NCBI RefSeq assembly: GCF_044761985.1
Contig: NZ_JBIWDK010000002.1
Coordinates: forward strand, 579,243-643,242
Source: Peribacillus sp044761985
GTDB taxonomy: Bacteria > Bacillota > Bacilli > Bacillales > DSM-1321
Direction of reading: 5' to 3'
Length of the DNA stretch: 64,000 nt
In this document: positions 16,761 to 25,660 of the stretch, piece after piece
How positions within the stretch are numbered: the first letter of the stretch is position 1
Layout of the letters: each line of letters begins with the position of its first letter
Notes under the pieces: generated by a model
What the model was told of the DNA's origin: nothing
Database searches by the model: none
What the model saw: the letters and a program-made list of their open reading frames with translations, nothing else
Translations under genes and position numbers: made by a program

Positions 16761-18206
16761 TCATTTATTTGCCTCGGAAACCTTCAAAACCTTGCCTTTG
16801 ACTTTCGTATTCTTCATCACTTTCAAGACCAGCGGACCTTTTCCATTCAATATCTCTACATAGGAAACATTATCCTGAATGGTTATAATGCCGATGTCCT
16901 CTGCCTTTACTCCATCTATTTTTGCAATGGTACCCACGAAATCGACGGCCCTGATTTTCTTTTTCTTGCCGCCATTAAAATACAGCTTCATAATTTGTCT
17001 GTTAAGCTGTTCACTTTTACTTTTTTTAATTTTTGGCCGTGTCTTTAGCTTCGCTTCAAAATCATTCTTCATGTCCAAGACATATTCTTTTGATGGAGCC
17101 GGCATGGTAGGGATCGTAAATCCGATATAGCTTTGAATCTCGGTGAGGAACTTACCTTCGAATGGAGTCACAAATGTGATTGCCTTCCCCTGTTTACCCG
17201 CACGTCCTGTTCTACCTGTACGATGGACATAGCTTTCCTTTTCAAGTGGAAGGTCATAATTGATGACATGGGTGATATTATCAATATCAATTCCACGTGC
17301 CGCTACATCCGTCGCGACTAGATAGCGGAATTCACCTCTTCTGAACTCGTCCATCACTGCCAGGCGGTCCTCCTGAAGCATCCCTCCATGGATCATATCG
17401 CATGGATACTCTAATTCCACTAACTGCTCACATACTTGGTCGACCTTGTCTTTTGTGCGACAGAAAATGATGCAGCTATCTGGATTTTCGACAATCGTAA
17501 CATCTCTAAGCAGGGTAAACTTTTCATCTTCCTTGACTTCAATAACAGCATGTTCGATTTTTTCAGTCGTTAAGCCGGTTGACTTTATTTCAATATCCAA
17601 AGGTTCCTTCATATATTTATGGCACAGTTTTTTAATGCTCTCTGGTAACGTAGCAGAAAACAGCATCGTCACACGATCCTGCGGAAGTACTTTAATGATG
17701 GCTTCCACTTGCTCGATGAATCCCATATTTAACATTTCATCGGCTTCATCGATTACCAAATGGGTTAATCGGTCTAAAGCGAATGTACCTCTTTCAATAT
17801 GATCAAGGACACGTCCAGGCGTTCCCACAACCACGTGGCTCTTTTGCTTCAACTCCGCTTTTTGCTGGGCAAAAGGAGATTTTCCATATACCGCAGTTGC
17901 CTTAATTCGTTTAAATCTACCAATATTTGTAATATCTTCTTTAATCTGTACGGCAAGCTCTCGCGTTGGTGTTAAAATGAGTGCCTGTGGCTTATTCTCC
18001 TGCCAATCGACCATATCACAGAGCGGTATGCCGAATGCAGCCGTTTTTCCGCTTCCCGTTTGCGACTTCACGACCAGGTCCCTTTTTTGCAAAGCAACAG
18101 GAATCACTTCACGTTGCACTTCCGTTGGATGCTGATAGCCTAGGCTTTCCAACGCCCGAACGATTTCATCACTTAATTTATAATCAATAAACTTAATTTC
18201 CGTCAT
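16761..18206 (-). CDS. dbpA: DEAD-box RNA helicase DbpA (YxiN type)
   Basis: An ATP-dependent RNA helicase of 481 residues. The helicase core carries the Q motif (YQHPTEVQ), Walker A SQTGSGKT, PTRELAVQ, TPGR, DEAD (VIDEADEML), SAT, ARGIDID and HRTGRTGRAG. The last 75 residues form the DbpA-type RNA-binding domain (GGKKKKIRAVDFVGTIAKI), which in B. subtilis YxiN recognises hairpin 92 of 23S rRNA. A role in 50S ribosome assembly is therefore likely. Single gene, with a weak ribosome site (AGAGG) before the ATG. The 330-base gap to the divergent isdG gene holds the regulatory region of both. Confidence 0.93.
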   Translation of the reverse strand: MTEIKFIDYKLSDEIVRALESLGYQHPTEVQREVIPVALQKRDLVVKSQTGSGKTAAFGIPLCDMVDWQENKPQALILTPTRELAVQIKEDITNIGRFKRIKATAVYGKSPFAQQKAELKQKSHVVVGTPGRVLDHIERGTFALDRLTHLVIDEADEMLNMGFIEQVEAIIKVLPQDRVTMLFSATLPESIKKLCHKYMKEPLDIEIKSTGLTTEKIEHAVIEVKEDEKFTLLRDVTIVENPDSCIIFCRTKDKVDQVCEQLVELEYPCDMIHGGMLQEDRLAVMDEFRRGEFRYLVATDVAARGIDIDNITHVINYDLPLEKESYVHRTGRTGRAGKQGKAITFVTPFEGKFLTEIQSYIGFTIPTMPAPSKEYVLDMKNDFEAKLKTRPKIKKSKSEQLNRQIMKLYFNGGKKKKIRAVDFVGTIAKIDGVKAEDIGIITIQDNVSYVEILNGKGPLVLKVMKNTKVKGKVLKVSEANK

Positions 18207-18426
18207 ATAACAGCCTCTTTTATTGTTTAGTATCTTGCTTTATTGTTTCCGTAATTGTTATTTCCTTATACTAAATTCTATTATACGCGATATGCATCAA
18301 TAAACCTTATAATTCCTAAACCAATTCCCGCTTCAAAGACTTCCTTTCATGCCATCCGGGTATAATACTTTTTGAAAGACAAATAATAAGATGGTTCGAT
18401 ATATACTCAAAACAGCAAATCCAGTA

Positions 18427-18441
18427 TAGAATTCATTATCA
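18427..18441. promoter_or_regulatory. Possible Fur box upstream of isdG
   Basis: The sequence tagaattcattatca matches the 15-base Fur consensus at 11 positions, with one half-site (ATTATCA) perfect. It lies about 95 bases before the haem monooxygenase gene, a class commonly controlled by Fur. The match alone is weak. Confidence 0.35.
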
Positions 18442-18536
18442 ACAGTTATTGATTAATCAAAATGGATTATAAGCTTAATAATGTGCTAAAATATGTATGT
18501 AATGAATCAGTTAAATAACCTTAAAAGGAGAGATTA

Positions 18537-18872
18537 ATGATGATAATCGTAGCGAATAAAATCAAAGTAAAAAAAGGAATGGGAGCAGTAATGGCACCAG
18601 GCTTTACGGCACCAGGCCCTCTAGATACGACAGAAGGCTTCGTTAAAGTTGAAGTATTGTTAACACAAAACTTAACGGACTACGACGAACTAAACGTGAA
18701 TATGTACTGGGAAAACATGGACAGCTTTACTGCATGGAGAAACAGTGACGCGTTTAAAGCTGCACATAAACGTCCAGAACCTTCTTCAGATGAAGCTAAA
18801 AAAGAATCACCAATTATCGGTAGCGAAATTGTCACATATGAAATCGCTTCTGTAAAAGAAATCGCTAAATAA
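18537..18872 (+). CDS. isdG: Haem-degrading monooxygenase, IsdG family
   Basis: A 111-residue ABM-fold protein predicted to open the haem ring and release iron. The three residues essential in staphylococcal IsdG are present at the same numbers: Asn7 (VANKI), Trp67 (FTAWRNS) and His77 (FKAAHK). The C-terminal SPIIGSEIVTYEI also fits the family. Translation starts at the first of two adjacent ATGs, after AAGGAG. It is a single-gene unit with a downstream hairpin. No Isd haem-uptake genes lie in the window, so the haem source is unknown. Confidence 0.9.
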   Translation: MMIIVANKIKVKKGMGAVMAPGFTAPGPLDTTEGFVKVEVLLTQNLTDYDELNVNMYWENMDSFTAWRNSDAFKAAHKRPEPSSDEAKKESPIIGSEIVTYEIASVKEIAK

Positions 18873-18887
18873 TCAACTTCTCATTTA

Positions 18888-18915
18888 AATGAGGCTGTAT
18901 CCTTACAGCCCCATT
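18888..18915 (+). terminator. Terminator after isdG
   Basis: Arms AATG-GGCTGT and ACAGCC-CATT (each with one bulged base) are followed by a T-rich tail, 15 bases after the isdG stop. Confidence 0.75.
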
Positions 18916-18955
18916 TTTCTTGTTTTTAGAAGCATGGCCGTTCATCTTTCAGCAT

Positions 18956-18992
18956 AAAAAAACAGTATGTGTGCAAAAACATACTGTTTTTT
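18956..18992. terminator. Terminator of rlmN, probably bidirectional
   Basis: A 14-bp inverted repeat (aaaaaacagtatgt with its complement) over an eight-base loop lies 19 bases past the rlmN stop and has A/T runs on both outer sides. Confidence 0.85.
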
Positions 18993-19010
18993 CTATACAT
19001 GGGGCCTTTC

Positions 19011-20078
19011 TCAGTTGGCCTCTGCTTTTTTGATTTGTTTACTTCTTAACTGACCACAGGCAGCATCTATATCCGTACCATGTTCCTGACGGATTTTACA
19101 ATTCACGCCTCGTTTTTTCAGCGTATCATAAAATGCTAGCACTGACTCCTTCTCGCTTCTTTGATATTGACTGTGTTCATCTACAGGGTTATATGGAATC
19201 AAGTTTACATATAAACGATGTTTCTTGTCATCAAGCAATTCGGCAAGTTGTTCGGCTTCTTCTCGATGATCGTTGACGTCCCTCAATAGGATATACTCAA
19301 TCGTAATTCTACGATTCGTTTTTTCCAAGTAATAATCCAATGACTTCATTAATTTTTCGATTGGAATGCCACGATTTATTTTCATGATTCTCGTTCTTAG
19401 TTCATTATTCGGGGCATGTAAAGAAATGGCCAAATTAACCTGTAATTGAGTATCGGTGAATTCATAGATTTTATTAGCCAGCCCACTCGTGGAAACAGTA
19501 ATGCGTCTTGCTGCAATAGCCAACCCTTTATGGTCCATGATGACCTTCAAAAAGTCGATCATATTATCGAAATTATCAAAAGGCTCGCCAATCCCCATTA
19601 CGACTACATGACTGACGATATCCCCTTGTCCCAACTGATCAAGATGGAGTTGAACATTCATGATCTGTTCCACTATTTCTCCAGCAGTTAAGTCACGGCT
19701 CTTCGCTAATAAACCGCTTGCGCAAAAACTACAGCCTATATTACAGCCTACTTGGGTAGTGACACAAACGGATATCCCATACTTATGGCGCATCATGACC
19801 GTTTCAATCAGGTTACCATCCAGTAATTTGAATAGAAACTTGATTGTCCCATCCGCCGACTCCTGTTTAACATGTTCAGTCAAAGTCTGGATGACAAAGT
19901 TTTCTTCCAGCAGTTGAATGCACTCTTTATTAACATCTGTCATATCAGAGAAATCCGTAACGCGCGTCCGATAAAGCCATTCCCAGACTTGGGTTGCCCG
20001 GAATTTTTTATGGCCATGCTCCAAAAGCCAAGCTGTCAATTGTTCAAATGTTAATCCATAAATGGACTCTTTATTCAT
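19011..20078 (-). CDS. rlmN: Radical SAM 23S rRNA A2503 methyltransferase (RlmN/Cfr family)
   Basis: A 355-residue radical SAM enzyme predicted to methylate C2 of A2503 in 23S rRNA and possibly tRNA. The 4Fe-4S cluster motif is CX3CX2C at Cys112, Cys116 and Cys119; the methyl-carrying Cys341 is in AACGQL; and the SAM motif GIGEP is at 162-166. The GEP-FDN version favours RlmN over the resistance enzyme Cfr (GEALAN). The location next to rlmH differs from the usual rlmN (yloN) locus near prkC in B. subtilis, so this may be a second copy. AGAGGG precedes the ATG. Confidence 0.88.
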   Translation of the reverse strand: MNKESIYGLTFEQLTAWLLEHGHKKFRATQVWEWLYRTRVTDFSDMTDVNKECIQLLEENFVIQTLTEHVKQESADGTIKFLFKLLDGNLIETVMMRHKYGISVCVTTQVGCNIGCSFCASGLLAKSRDLTAGEIVEQIMNVQLHLDQLGQGDIVSHVVVMGIGEPFDNFDNMIDFLKVIMDHKGLAIAARRITVSTSGLANKIYEFTDTQLQVNLAISLHAPNNELRTRIMKINRGIPIEKLMKSLDYYLEKTNRRITIEYILLRDVNDHREEAEQLAELLDDKKHRLYVNLIPYNPVDEHSQYQRSEKESVLAFYDTLKKRGVNCKIRQEHGTDIDAACGQLRSKQIKKAEAN

Positions 20079-20155
20079 ATGGTTACCCTCTTTTCATAAC
20101 GTTAAGATTAAATTCTTTACCTAGCTAACGCTACCACCCATCATCGATTGGGTGA

Positions 20156-20635
20156 TTATTTATGGTATGGCTCATTTCTATTTATCCGAAACGCCCGATA
20201 GATCTGTTCCAACAAAACTAACTTCATGAGTTGATGCGGAAAGGTCATTTTAGAAAAAGAAAGGGCATAATCGCTTCTAGAAATCACATCGGCACTAAGC
20301 CCCAGTGAACCACCAATAATAAAGGCAAGTTTGCTTTTTCCATAAGTGGCAAGTTGGTCAATATGGGTCGCAAGTTGCTCAGAAGTGAGCTGTTTCCCAT
20401 TGATTTCAAGCATAATCACATAAGTATCCTGGCTAATTTTCGCCAAGATCCGTTCACCTTCTCTTTGCTTGACGATATCCATATCCGCTGCACTCAAGTT
20501 TTCTGGTGCCTTTTCATCAGGCACTTCTATAAAATCTATATTAGCATAGGCTCCTAGCCGTTTTGTATATTCGGCCATTCCTTGCTTTAAGTATTTTTCT
20601 TTGAGCTTGCCAACCGTAATGATCGTTATCTTCAT
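20156..20635 (-). CDS. rlmH: 23S rRNA pseudouridine-1915 N3-methyltransferase
   Basis: RlmH (formerly OrfX/YydA) is a SPOUT methyltransferase that modifies pseudouridine 1915 in helix 69 of 23S rRNA. From the ATG at 20635 (site AGAGGA) the product has 159 residues, the exact family length, starting MKITIITVGKLKEKY. It has the SAM-binding trefoil knot region FIIGGSLGLS and the conserved tail RAFRINRNEPYHK. The longer ATG at 20656 has no ribosome site. The 3' end is the site used by SCC elements in staphylococci; nothing is inserted here. Confidence 0.95.
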   Translation of the reverse strand: MKITIITVGKLKEKYLKQGMAEYTKRLGAYANIDFIEVPDEKAPENLSAADMDIVKQREGERILAKISQDTYVIMLEINGKQLTSEQLATHIDQLATYGKSKLAFIIGGSLGLSADVISRSDYALSFSKMTFPHQLMKLVLLEQIYRAFRINRNEPYHK

Positions 20636-20805
20636 ATATATCCTCTGACTTTCCATATGTTTTTAGTTCAATTGTTGGAAGTACCTCCTATTATCATACC
20701 TTAGAGAGACCCATAAACAAAACAAGCAAATCCTTTCCAAATCCAAAAGTTAAGATTTAAGAGACTTACCTATAAAGAATATTGGACTATATTTGCTTCC
20801 TAAAT

Positions 20806-20852
20806 AACAAAAAACCAGCCCTTCTAAAAGAAAGTGCCGGTGGTTTTTTGTT
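20806..20852. terminator. Hairpin with long A/T arms between htrC and rlmH
   Basis: Twelve-base arms (aacaaaaaacca and complement) enclose a 23-base GC-rich loop that can pair further. It could stop transcripts entering from either side of the DnaA-box cluster. Confidence 0.6.
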
Positions 20853-20899
20853 ATGACTTTTTCCAGTATTTTAGTCTTTCAAAATAGGTTACGAACAGG

Positions 20900-21214
20900 T
20901 TATCCACAAAACTTATCCACATATCCACAATTTCTATCCACATCTTGTATGGGAATATTAGTTCCCTACTAGATATATTGCCACGTTTCGACAATATTCA
21001 CAGGTTGTTGATAACTTATTTTCTTCTGAAACCAGCGTTAATAACGGATACGTTTCACACTCATATACAACTTCATCGAGCGCCATATCAACGTGTTCCT
21101 GACAACAATATAGGTTCATTCCTCATTCTCCTTTTCATTTTTTATTGGCCAATCTTTTGATGCCACTTATCCACAATTCGTTTAGTATTCATCATATTCG
21201 GCAAAATATCCACA
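20900..21214. other. DnaA-box cluster beside rlmH
   Basis: The 650-base gap between rlmH and htrC contains three perfect DnaA boxes TTATCCACA (20900-20908, 20913-20921, 21167-21175) and three with one mismatch (ATATCCACA at 20921-20929 and 21206-21214, CTATCCACA at 20934-20942), all in the same orientation. It lies about 32 kb from oriC. From memory, B. subtilis has a DnaA-binding cluster at yydA (rlmH), so this looks like a conserved titration or regulatory site rather than a second origin. Confidence 0.8.
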
Positions 21215-21248
21215 AGTAATGGTATCAAACGATAATAAAAACACAAGC

Positions 21249-21277
21249 AAAAAAACAGGGAAAGCAAAACTCCCCTG
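21249..21277 (-). terminator. Terminator of htrC
   Basis: CAGGG and CCCTG arms enclose a 12-base loop and are followed on the minus strand by a T run, just past the htrC stop. Confidence 0.75.
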
Positions 21278-21288
21278 CTTTATTGCTT

Positions 21289-22497
21289 TTAGATTTCTCC
21301 ACTTGAAAGCTTAATTTCTGCGGTTTCCTTTTTCCCATCTCGGTAATAAGTGATTTTTACAGTGTCGCCAATTTTCTTTTCATTGTACAGGTACTTCCTC
21401 AATTCAACGATATCATGAATTTTTTCATTATCCATACCAACAATTACATCAAATTCCTCTAGGCCTGCTTTTGCCGCTGGTGAGTTACTTTGAACGCCAG
21501 TCACAGCCACACCAGATGTTACTTTGTTTGGCAATTTTAATGTATTCTGCTGATGATACTGTGAAATTTCCTCCACTGATGCCAGGTTGACGCCTAAGTA
21601 GGCACGTTTCACTTCACCATATTTCTCAATATCACTGATAATAGGAATCGCTGAATCAATCGGGATGGATAGACCAATGCCTTCTACAGCATTTTCCGCA
21701 ATCTTCATGGAATTGATCCCAATGACCTGACCGGACATGTTCACGAGGGCCCCGCCACTATTTCCTGGGTTAATTGCCGCATCGGTTTGGATAACTTCTG
21801 CATTCCAGTCTACCTGCCCGTCCTCATCGATATCCACTTCAATGGTACGCTCTACTCCTGAGATGATTCCTTGTGTAACGGATCCAGAGAATTGAAGTCC
21901 TAATGGGTTACCGATCGCTATGACTGGTTCACCTGGCTTTAATTTTTCGGTTGTGCCAAACTCTGCTACCGTCTTAACTTTATCCGCTTCCACTACCACG
22001 ACAGCTAAATCCGTCCAAGGGTCACTTCCTTGTAGCTCGGCAGGTAGCTTGGTTCCATCACTTAACGTGACCTCTAACTCATTAGCATTCTCGATAACAT
22101 GATTGTTCGTGACAATATAGGCTTTGCCACCATCCTTTTTATATACGACTCCAGATCCAGTACCCGCTTCGGCTGAACTGCTTTCGTTGCCTTTTCCGCC
22201 CCAGAAGGAAGTTTCCTGAATATTGGAGATGCCAACAACTGCATCGCTTGCCTTATCAACCGCACCCGTGACAGCACTTGTGACCTCTACGGAAACTTTC
22301 TGCTGAATTGGCTTGGCCTCTTCACCATCCGTTGAATTTTCCGTCTGGTTTGGGTTTGTTTCATCATTTAATACCCCACCGCCCGGGAATGCTAATAAAA
22401 TCAGCAGAGCCCCAATGATGGCGCCTCCTAAGCCTGATAGAAAATAACCTGTACGGCTTCCTTTTTTCTGTTTATTTTGGTTCTCTTCGTTCTCCAA
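21289..22497 (-). CDS. htrC: HtrA-family membrane serine protease (HtrC/YyxA)
   Basis: A DegP/HtrA quality-control protease of 402 residues. It has a short cytoplasmic N-terminus, one membrane segment at about residues 18-37, an Asn/Thr/Glu-rich linker, a trypsin-like domain with catalytic His133 (TNNHV), Asp163 (DPWTDLAV) and Ser247 (GNSGGAL), and one PDZ domain from about residue 300. The active site faces outside. It lies just downstream of walJ as in B. subtilis, but a terminator at 22713-22747 separates it from the wal operon, so it probably has its own promoter. Confidence 0.93.
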   Translation of the reverse strand: MENEENQNKQKKGSRTGYFLSGLGGAIIGALLILLAFPGGGVLNDETNPNQTENSTDGEEAKPIQQKVSVEVTSAVTGAVDKASDAVVGISNIQETSFWGGKGNESSSAEAGTGSGVVYKKDGGKAYIVTNNHVIENANELEVTLSDGTKLPAELQGSDPWTDLAVVVVEADKVKTVAEFGTTEKLKPGEPVIAIGNPLGLQFSGSVTQGIISGVERTIEVDIDEDGQVDWNAEVIQTDAAINPGNSGGALVNMSGQVIGINSMKIAENAVEGIGLSIPIDSAIPIISDIEKYGEVKRAYLGVNLASVEEISQYHQQNTLKLPNKVTSGVAVTGVQSNSPAAKAGLEEFDVIVGMDNEKIHDIVELRKYLYNEKKIGDTVKITYYRDGKKETAEIKLSSGEI

Positions 22498-22712
22498 GAC
22501 CGCTCCATCCTCTCTTTTTAGGAATGAATTATAGCAATTACTAGTGTTTGATATCCACCCTTAATTATACTCAATTAACAAGAAATATCTAAAAAAATGT
22601 ATGCCATATTTAGCTTTCTGCCTCTTTTTTTATCATCATTTTTCTATTCATTCAGTACTAACCAACCAATACCCTTTTTAATCCCCTTACTAACTAACCC
22701 ATTAAAAATAAA

Positions 22713-22747
22713 AAAGGAATGAAGCAGGTTTCCCCACTCATTCCTTT
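22713..22747 (-). terminator. Terminator of the wal operon
   Basis: A perfect ten-base inverted repeat AAAGGAATGA/TCATTCCTTT lies immediately after the walJ stop and is followed on the minus strand by a T-rich tail. Confidence 0.8.
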
Positions 22748-22752
22748 ACTCA

Positions 22753-23547
22753 TTATAGTGTAACAAGCTCTGTTGGTCTTTTGGGATCCGTATCGTAGAG
22801 CGAAAACTGCTCGCCAACAATAATCCCTTTCGTTTTTAAGGTTTGCTCCACTGACATTCTTGCAAGGTCTTTCATATTATTATCCATACTTAAATGGGCT
22901 AAGTATATCCGTTTCGTCTTGTCCCCTGCCACTTCACTCATGGCAAGAGCAGCATCTTCATTGCATACATGTCCAACATCGCTTAAAATCCGGCGTTTGA
23001 TGCTCCATGGATATCGACCCATCCGAAGCATGGACACATCATGGTTGCTCTCAAACACATAGGCATCGGCATTCGTGATGATGCCTTTCATCCGATCGCT
23101 GACATAACCTGTGTCGGTTATGACCACAAGTTTTTTTCCTCCCTGATGGAACACATAAAACATCGGCTCGGCGGCATCATGAGATACACCAAAGGATTCA
23201 ATATCAAGGCTTCCAAAGGTTTTGACTTGTTCCATTTCAAAGGCGAATTTCTGTTCAGGAGAAATCTCCCCGATGGAACGCTCCATTGCTTGCCATGTCT
23301 TTGTATTCGCATAAATGGGGAGCTTATGTTTTCTAGCGACGACTCCCAGACCTTTAATGTGGTCGCTATGTTCATGCGTAACCAGGATTCCAGAAAGCTT
23401 GGACATATCTCGGCCGATATCCTGAAATAATCCTTCCAAGGCTTTCCCACTCAATCCCGCATCGACAAGGAAAGATTGGTCCTCCGTCTCCACGAACAAG
23501 GCATTTCCCGTACTCCCACTTGCGAGTACACTAAAATGCATAGTCAT
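22753..23547 (-). CDS. walJ: Metallo-beta-lactamase-fold protein WalJ (YycJ)
   Basis: A 264-residue metallo-hydrolase of the beta-lactamase fold, the last gene of the wal operon. The metal-binding motif is THEHSDH (His58, His60, Asp62, His63), with further ligands in ITDTGY and HLSMDN. YycJ/WalJ proteins are thought to act as 5' exonucleases affecting DNA repair and the coordination of division with replication; the substrate here is not shown by sequence. It starts seven bases after walI. Normal length. Confidence 0.92.
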   Translation of the reverse strand: MTMHFSVLASGSTGNALFVETEDQSFLVDAGLSGKALEGLFQDIGRDMSKLSGILVTHEHSDHIKGLGVVARKHKLPIYANTKTWQAMERSIGEISPEQKFAFEMEQVKTFGSLDIESFGVSHDAAEPMFYVFHQGGKKLVVITDTGYVSDRMKGIITNADAYVFESNHDVSMLRMGRYPWSIKRRILSDVGHVCNEDAALAMSEVAGDKTKRIYLAHLSMDNNMKDLARMSVEQTLKTKGIIVGEQFSLYDTDPKRPTELVTL

Positions 23548-23553
23548 CTATAC

Positions 23554-24348
23554 TCACTCCAGTATTTTTTCTTCTGTATTTAACTCAATCACTTCGCCAT
23601 CGAACGCATTTACGAATAAATCCGTTTCATCGTTCACGACTACCCACCATGTCGGTACAAGAAGATGTGAGAACGATGTGGTTTGCAACGAATTATAAAA
23701 CCCAAGCTTTACGTCCGTAACTTCGTCTTTTGATACGATATCACCATGACTATATAAGGCATAAACAGCATCCAGGTCGGAATACAGCTCCTTCGGTTTA
23801 TTGAACTTTTCAATTCCCACTAAATATGTCTGCTCATAGGAGGTCACTTCGGCTTCCTTATTCAGATACAAAGTGACCTTTCCTTTACTGTTGTTAAAAA
23901 ACATCTTATTGTCGGAAACCTGATAGCAAATGATGGTTTGATTATCCTTATCATAGCTCCAAAACCCATATTCACTTCCGTATAAAATGTGATCCTTCAG
24001 GAATATGGTAACATCCGCGGGATGAATTTCTTTGCCTAAACTGATGGGCGTTTTTAATGAACCGACCAGCTTATTCCCATCTATAATATTTACTTTCTGG
24101 TTGTTTAGATTCTTTAGTTCTTTCTTATCAAATGTTTTACTTTTTGCAATTAAGAATTGATCCTTTACCTTTTGCTTCGAGAGCGGAATGGTTTTGATCT
24201 CGTCTTCTTTTAGAACTTCCTCATAGGAAGACTCTGCAATGAATTCATATTGGTTATCATTGATTTTCTCAAGAAACTGATACAGTAAAAATATATTCAA
24301 TATGAAAAATACCATTATGAATATGGATTTTGTATTATTCCAATCCAT
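23554..24348 (-). CDS. walI: Regulatory membrane protein WalI (YycI)
   Basis: WalI is a membrane-tethered modulator that works with WalH to restrain the WalK kinase. From the ATG at 24348 (GGAGG eight bases upstream) the product has 264 residues and begins MDWNNTKSIF like other YycI proteins, with one membrane segment at about 9-27 and an extracytoplasmic YycH-like domain. The longer start at 24384 would extend into walH without a ribosome site. It overlaps the walH stop by 14 bases. Confidence 0.92.
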   Translation of the reverse strand: MDWNNTKSIFIMVFFILNIFLLYQFLEKINDNQYEFIAESSYEEVLKEDEIKTIPLSKQKVKDQFLIAKSKTFDKKELKNLNNQKVNIIDGNKLVGSLKTPISLGKEIHPADVTIFLKDHILYGSEYGFWSYDKDNQTIICYQVSDNKMFFNNSKGKVTLYLNKEAEVTSYEQTYLVGIEKFNKPKELYSDLDAVYALYSHGDIVSKDEVTDVKLGFYNSLQTTSFSHLLVPTWWVVVNDETDLFVNAFDGEVIELNTEEKILE

Positions 24349-25660
24349 CGTTATCGCCTCCTGCATTTTCGTCAACAGGCGCAATCAACCACTTTTCACC
24401 GGAACGGTAATACCAAGTTGGTTCCAGTGTAACGAGAGTAACGAGTTTAGAGTCCAACGATTTGTTTAACTTATAACCTATTGAAATATCTTGCACACTA
24501 TCGAGATCGATGTTCCCGTTCTCTTCCAGCTGGTTCAACACTTCATTTCCTGTAGGCAATGTCACTACAGATCCTTCTGATGGCAAGACGGAAGCCAATG
24601 AGAAGTAGGGACGTTGATAACTATAAATATCTTCCTTCCCCCAAATCTGCTCGATTTCAGTCATTCCATATTCGTTGAAAGCTGGATAACCATCTATAAA
24701 TAAACGGAATACCACACGCTGCTCATTTTCCGACATATAATCAAATCGGTAATTACTACCTTCCCACCCGGCATGATCATTGATGAAATCAATGCTTTTT
24801 TCCAACAGCTCACTAGAACTGCTGAACACTTTACTCTTTTGGGCAGGGTTTATATACGAGAGAATATAATTTTCATTGTTGACTGACAACAGTCTTGTTC
24901 CGTCGGAGTATTCCTCGCCTCGGGTTACCGTTTCTTGACGAACATATTTAGGATTACTGAATAAGGCATCTTTCAGATTCTTAACGTCCAGATAATCTAT
25001 ATAATATTGATATCGGTTGACTTCCACGGGCTTTTCCGGAACAAAAATCGTCCTTTTATCATGTAACGTATGAGCTGTATAGGTAGGATAACTTTTATTA
25101 TAGAACTTCTCACTGAACTTTCTAAGGTCCTTAGTAGGGACCATTCCTTGATGGATTTGTTCATGATCATAAGATACGAAATAAACGGCTGATTGGTCAC
25201 CGCTGATATCCTTCTGCTTGATCACGATCCGGTCAAAGGTAAAGCTCGACATATCTTCGTCCTTTACATCCAGTACCGTTTTATATAAAGACATCGGAAC
25301 ATCATCGGAAAAGTTGATCTCGATTGATCTATCCTCATGGACGAAATCATCGAAGTCCCTTTGAATCATCTTCAATGACATCTGCTTTATATCACTAAAC
25401 GTCCATTGTGAAAACTCTTTCTCCATTCTTTCGATTTTTTCGGGATCGATTGTCTGGAAATGCTGGCCGTTGCGATGAAAAAGAACACTGACGGGTTTTA
25501 TGACATCACTGACAATTTGTTCATCACTCTTGATTTTAATCAGATCGGATTCATCGATTTTTTTATATTCAGGCTCGTACGTCCAAATACTCCATGTCAA
25601 GAAAACGCTTGTCCCAACTAAAATAATCAGTATGATACTTTTCGCACGTTCAAAATTCAT
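24335..25660 (-). CDS. walH: Regulatory membrane protein WalH (YycH)
   Basis: WalH sits in the membrane and controls WalK activity together with WalI. The 441-residue product starts MNFERAKSIILIILV, giving an N-terminal membrane anchor, and the rest is an outer domain of the YycH fold. I choose the ATG at 25660, which overlaps the walK stop (ATGA); a TTG two codons earlier is the alternative. The C-terminal EPTWYYRSGEKW segment resembles WalI, in keeping with their shared fold. Normal length. Confidence 0.92.
   Translation of the reverse strand: MNFERAKSIILIILVGTSVFLTWSIWTYEPEYKKIDESDLIKIKSDEQIVSDVIKPVSVLFHRNGQHFQTIDPEKIERMEKEFSQWTFSDIKQMSLKMIQRDFDDFVHEDRSIEINFSDDVPMSLYKTVLDVKDEDMSSFTFDRIVIKQKDISGDQSAVYFVSYDHEQIHQGMVPTKDLRKFSEKFYNKSYPTYTAHTLHDKRTIFVPEKPVEVNRYQYYIDYLDVKNLKDALFSNPKYVRQETVTRGEEYSDGTRLLSVNNENYILSYINPAQKSKVFSSSSELLEKSIDFINDHAGWEGSNYRFDYMSENEQRVVFRLFIDGYPAFNEYGMTEIEQIWGKEDIYSYQRPYFSLASVLPSEGSVVTLPTGNEVLNQLEENGNIDLDSVQDISIGYKLNKSLDSKLVTLVTLEPTWYYRSGEKWLIAPVDENAGGDNDGLE

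Noticed and set aside
16644..17048. 134-residue plus-strand frame
   Set aside because: Most of it is antisense to dbpA and its start region lies in the structured segment; no ribosome site.
20150..20180. SCC-type attachment site at the 3' end of rlmH
   Set aside because: The end of rlmH resembles the staphylococcal attachment region, but there is no direct repeat pair, no ccr recombinase and no inserted element nearby.
20945..21160. 71-residue plus-strand frame in the DnaA-box gap
   Set aside because: It overlaps DnaA-box sequence, lacks a ribosome site and resembles no family that I know.
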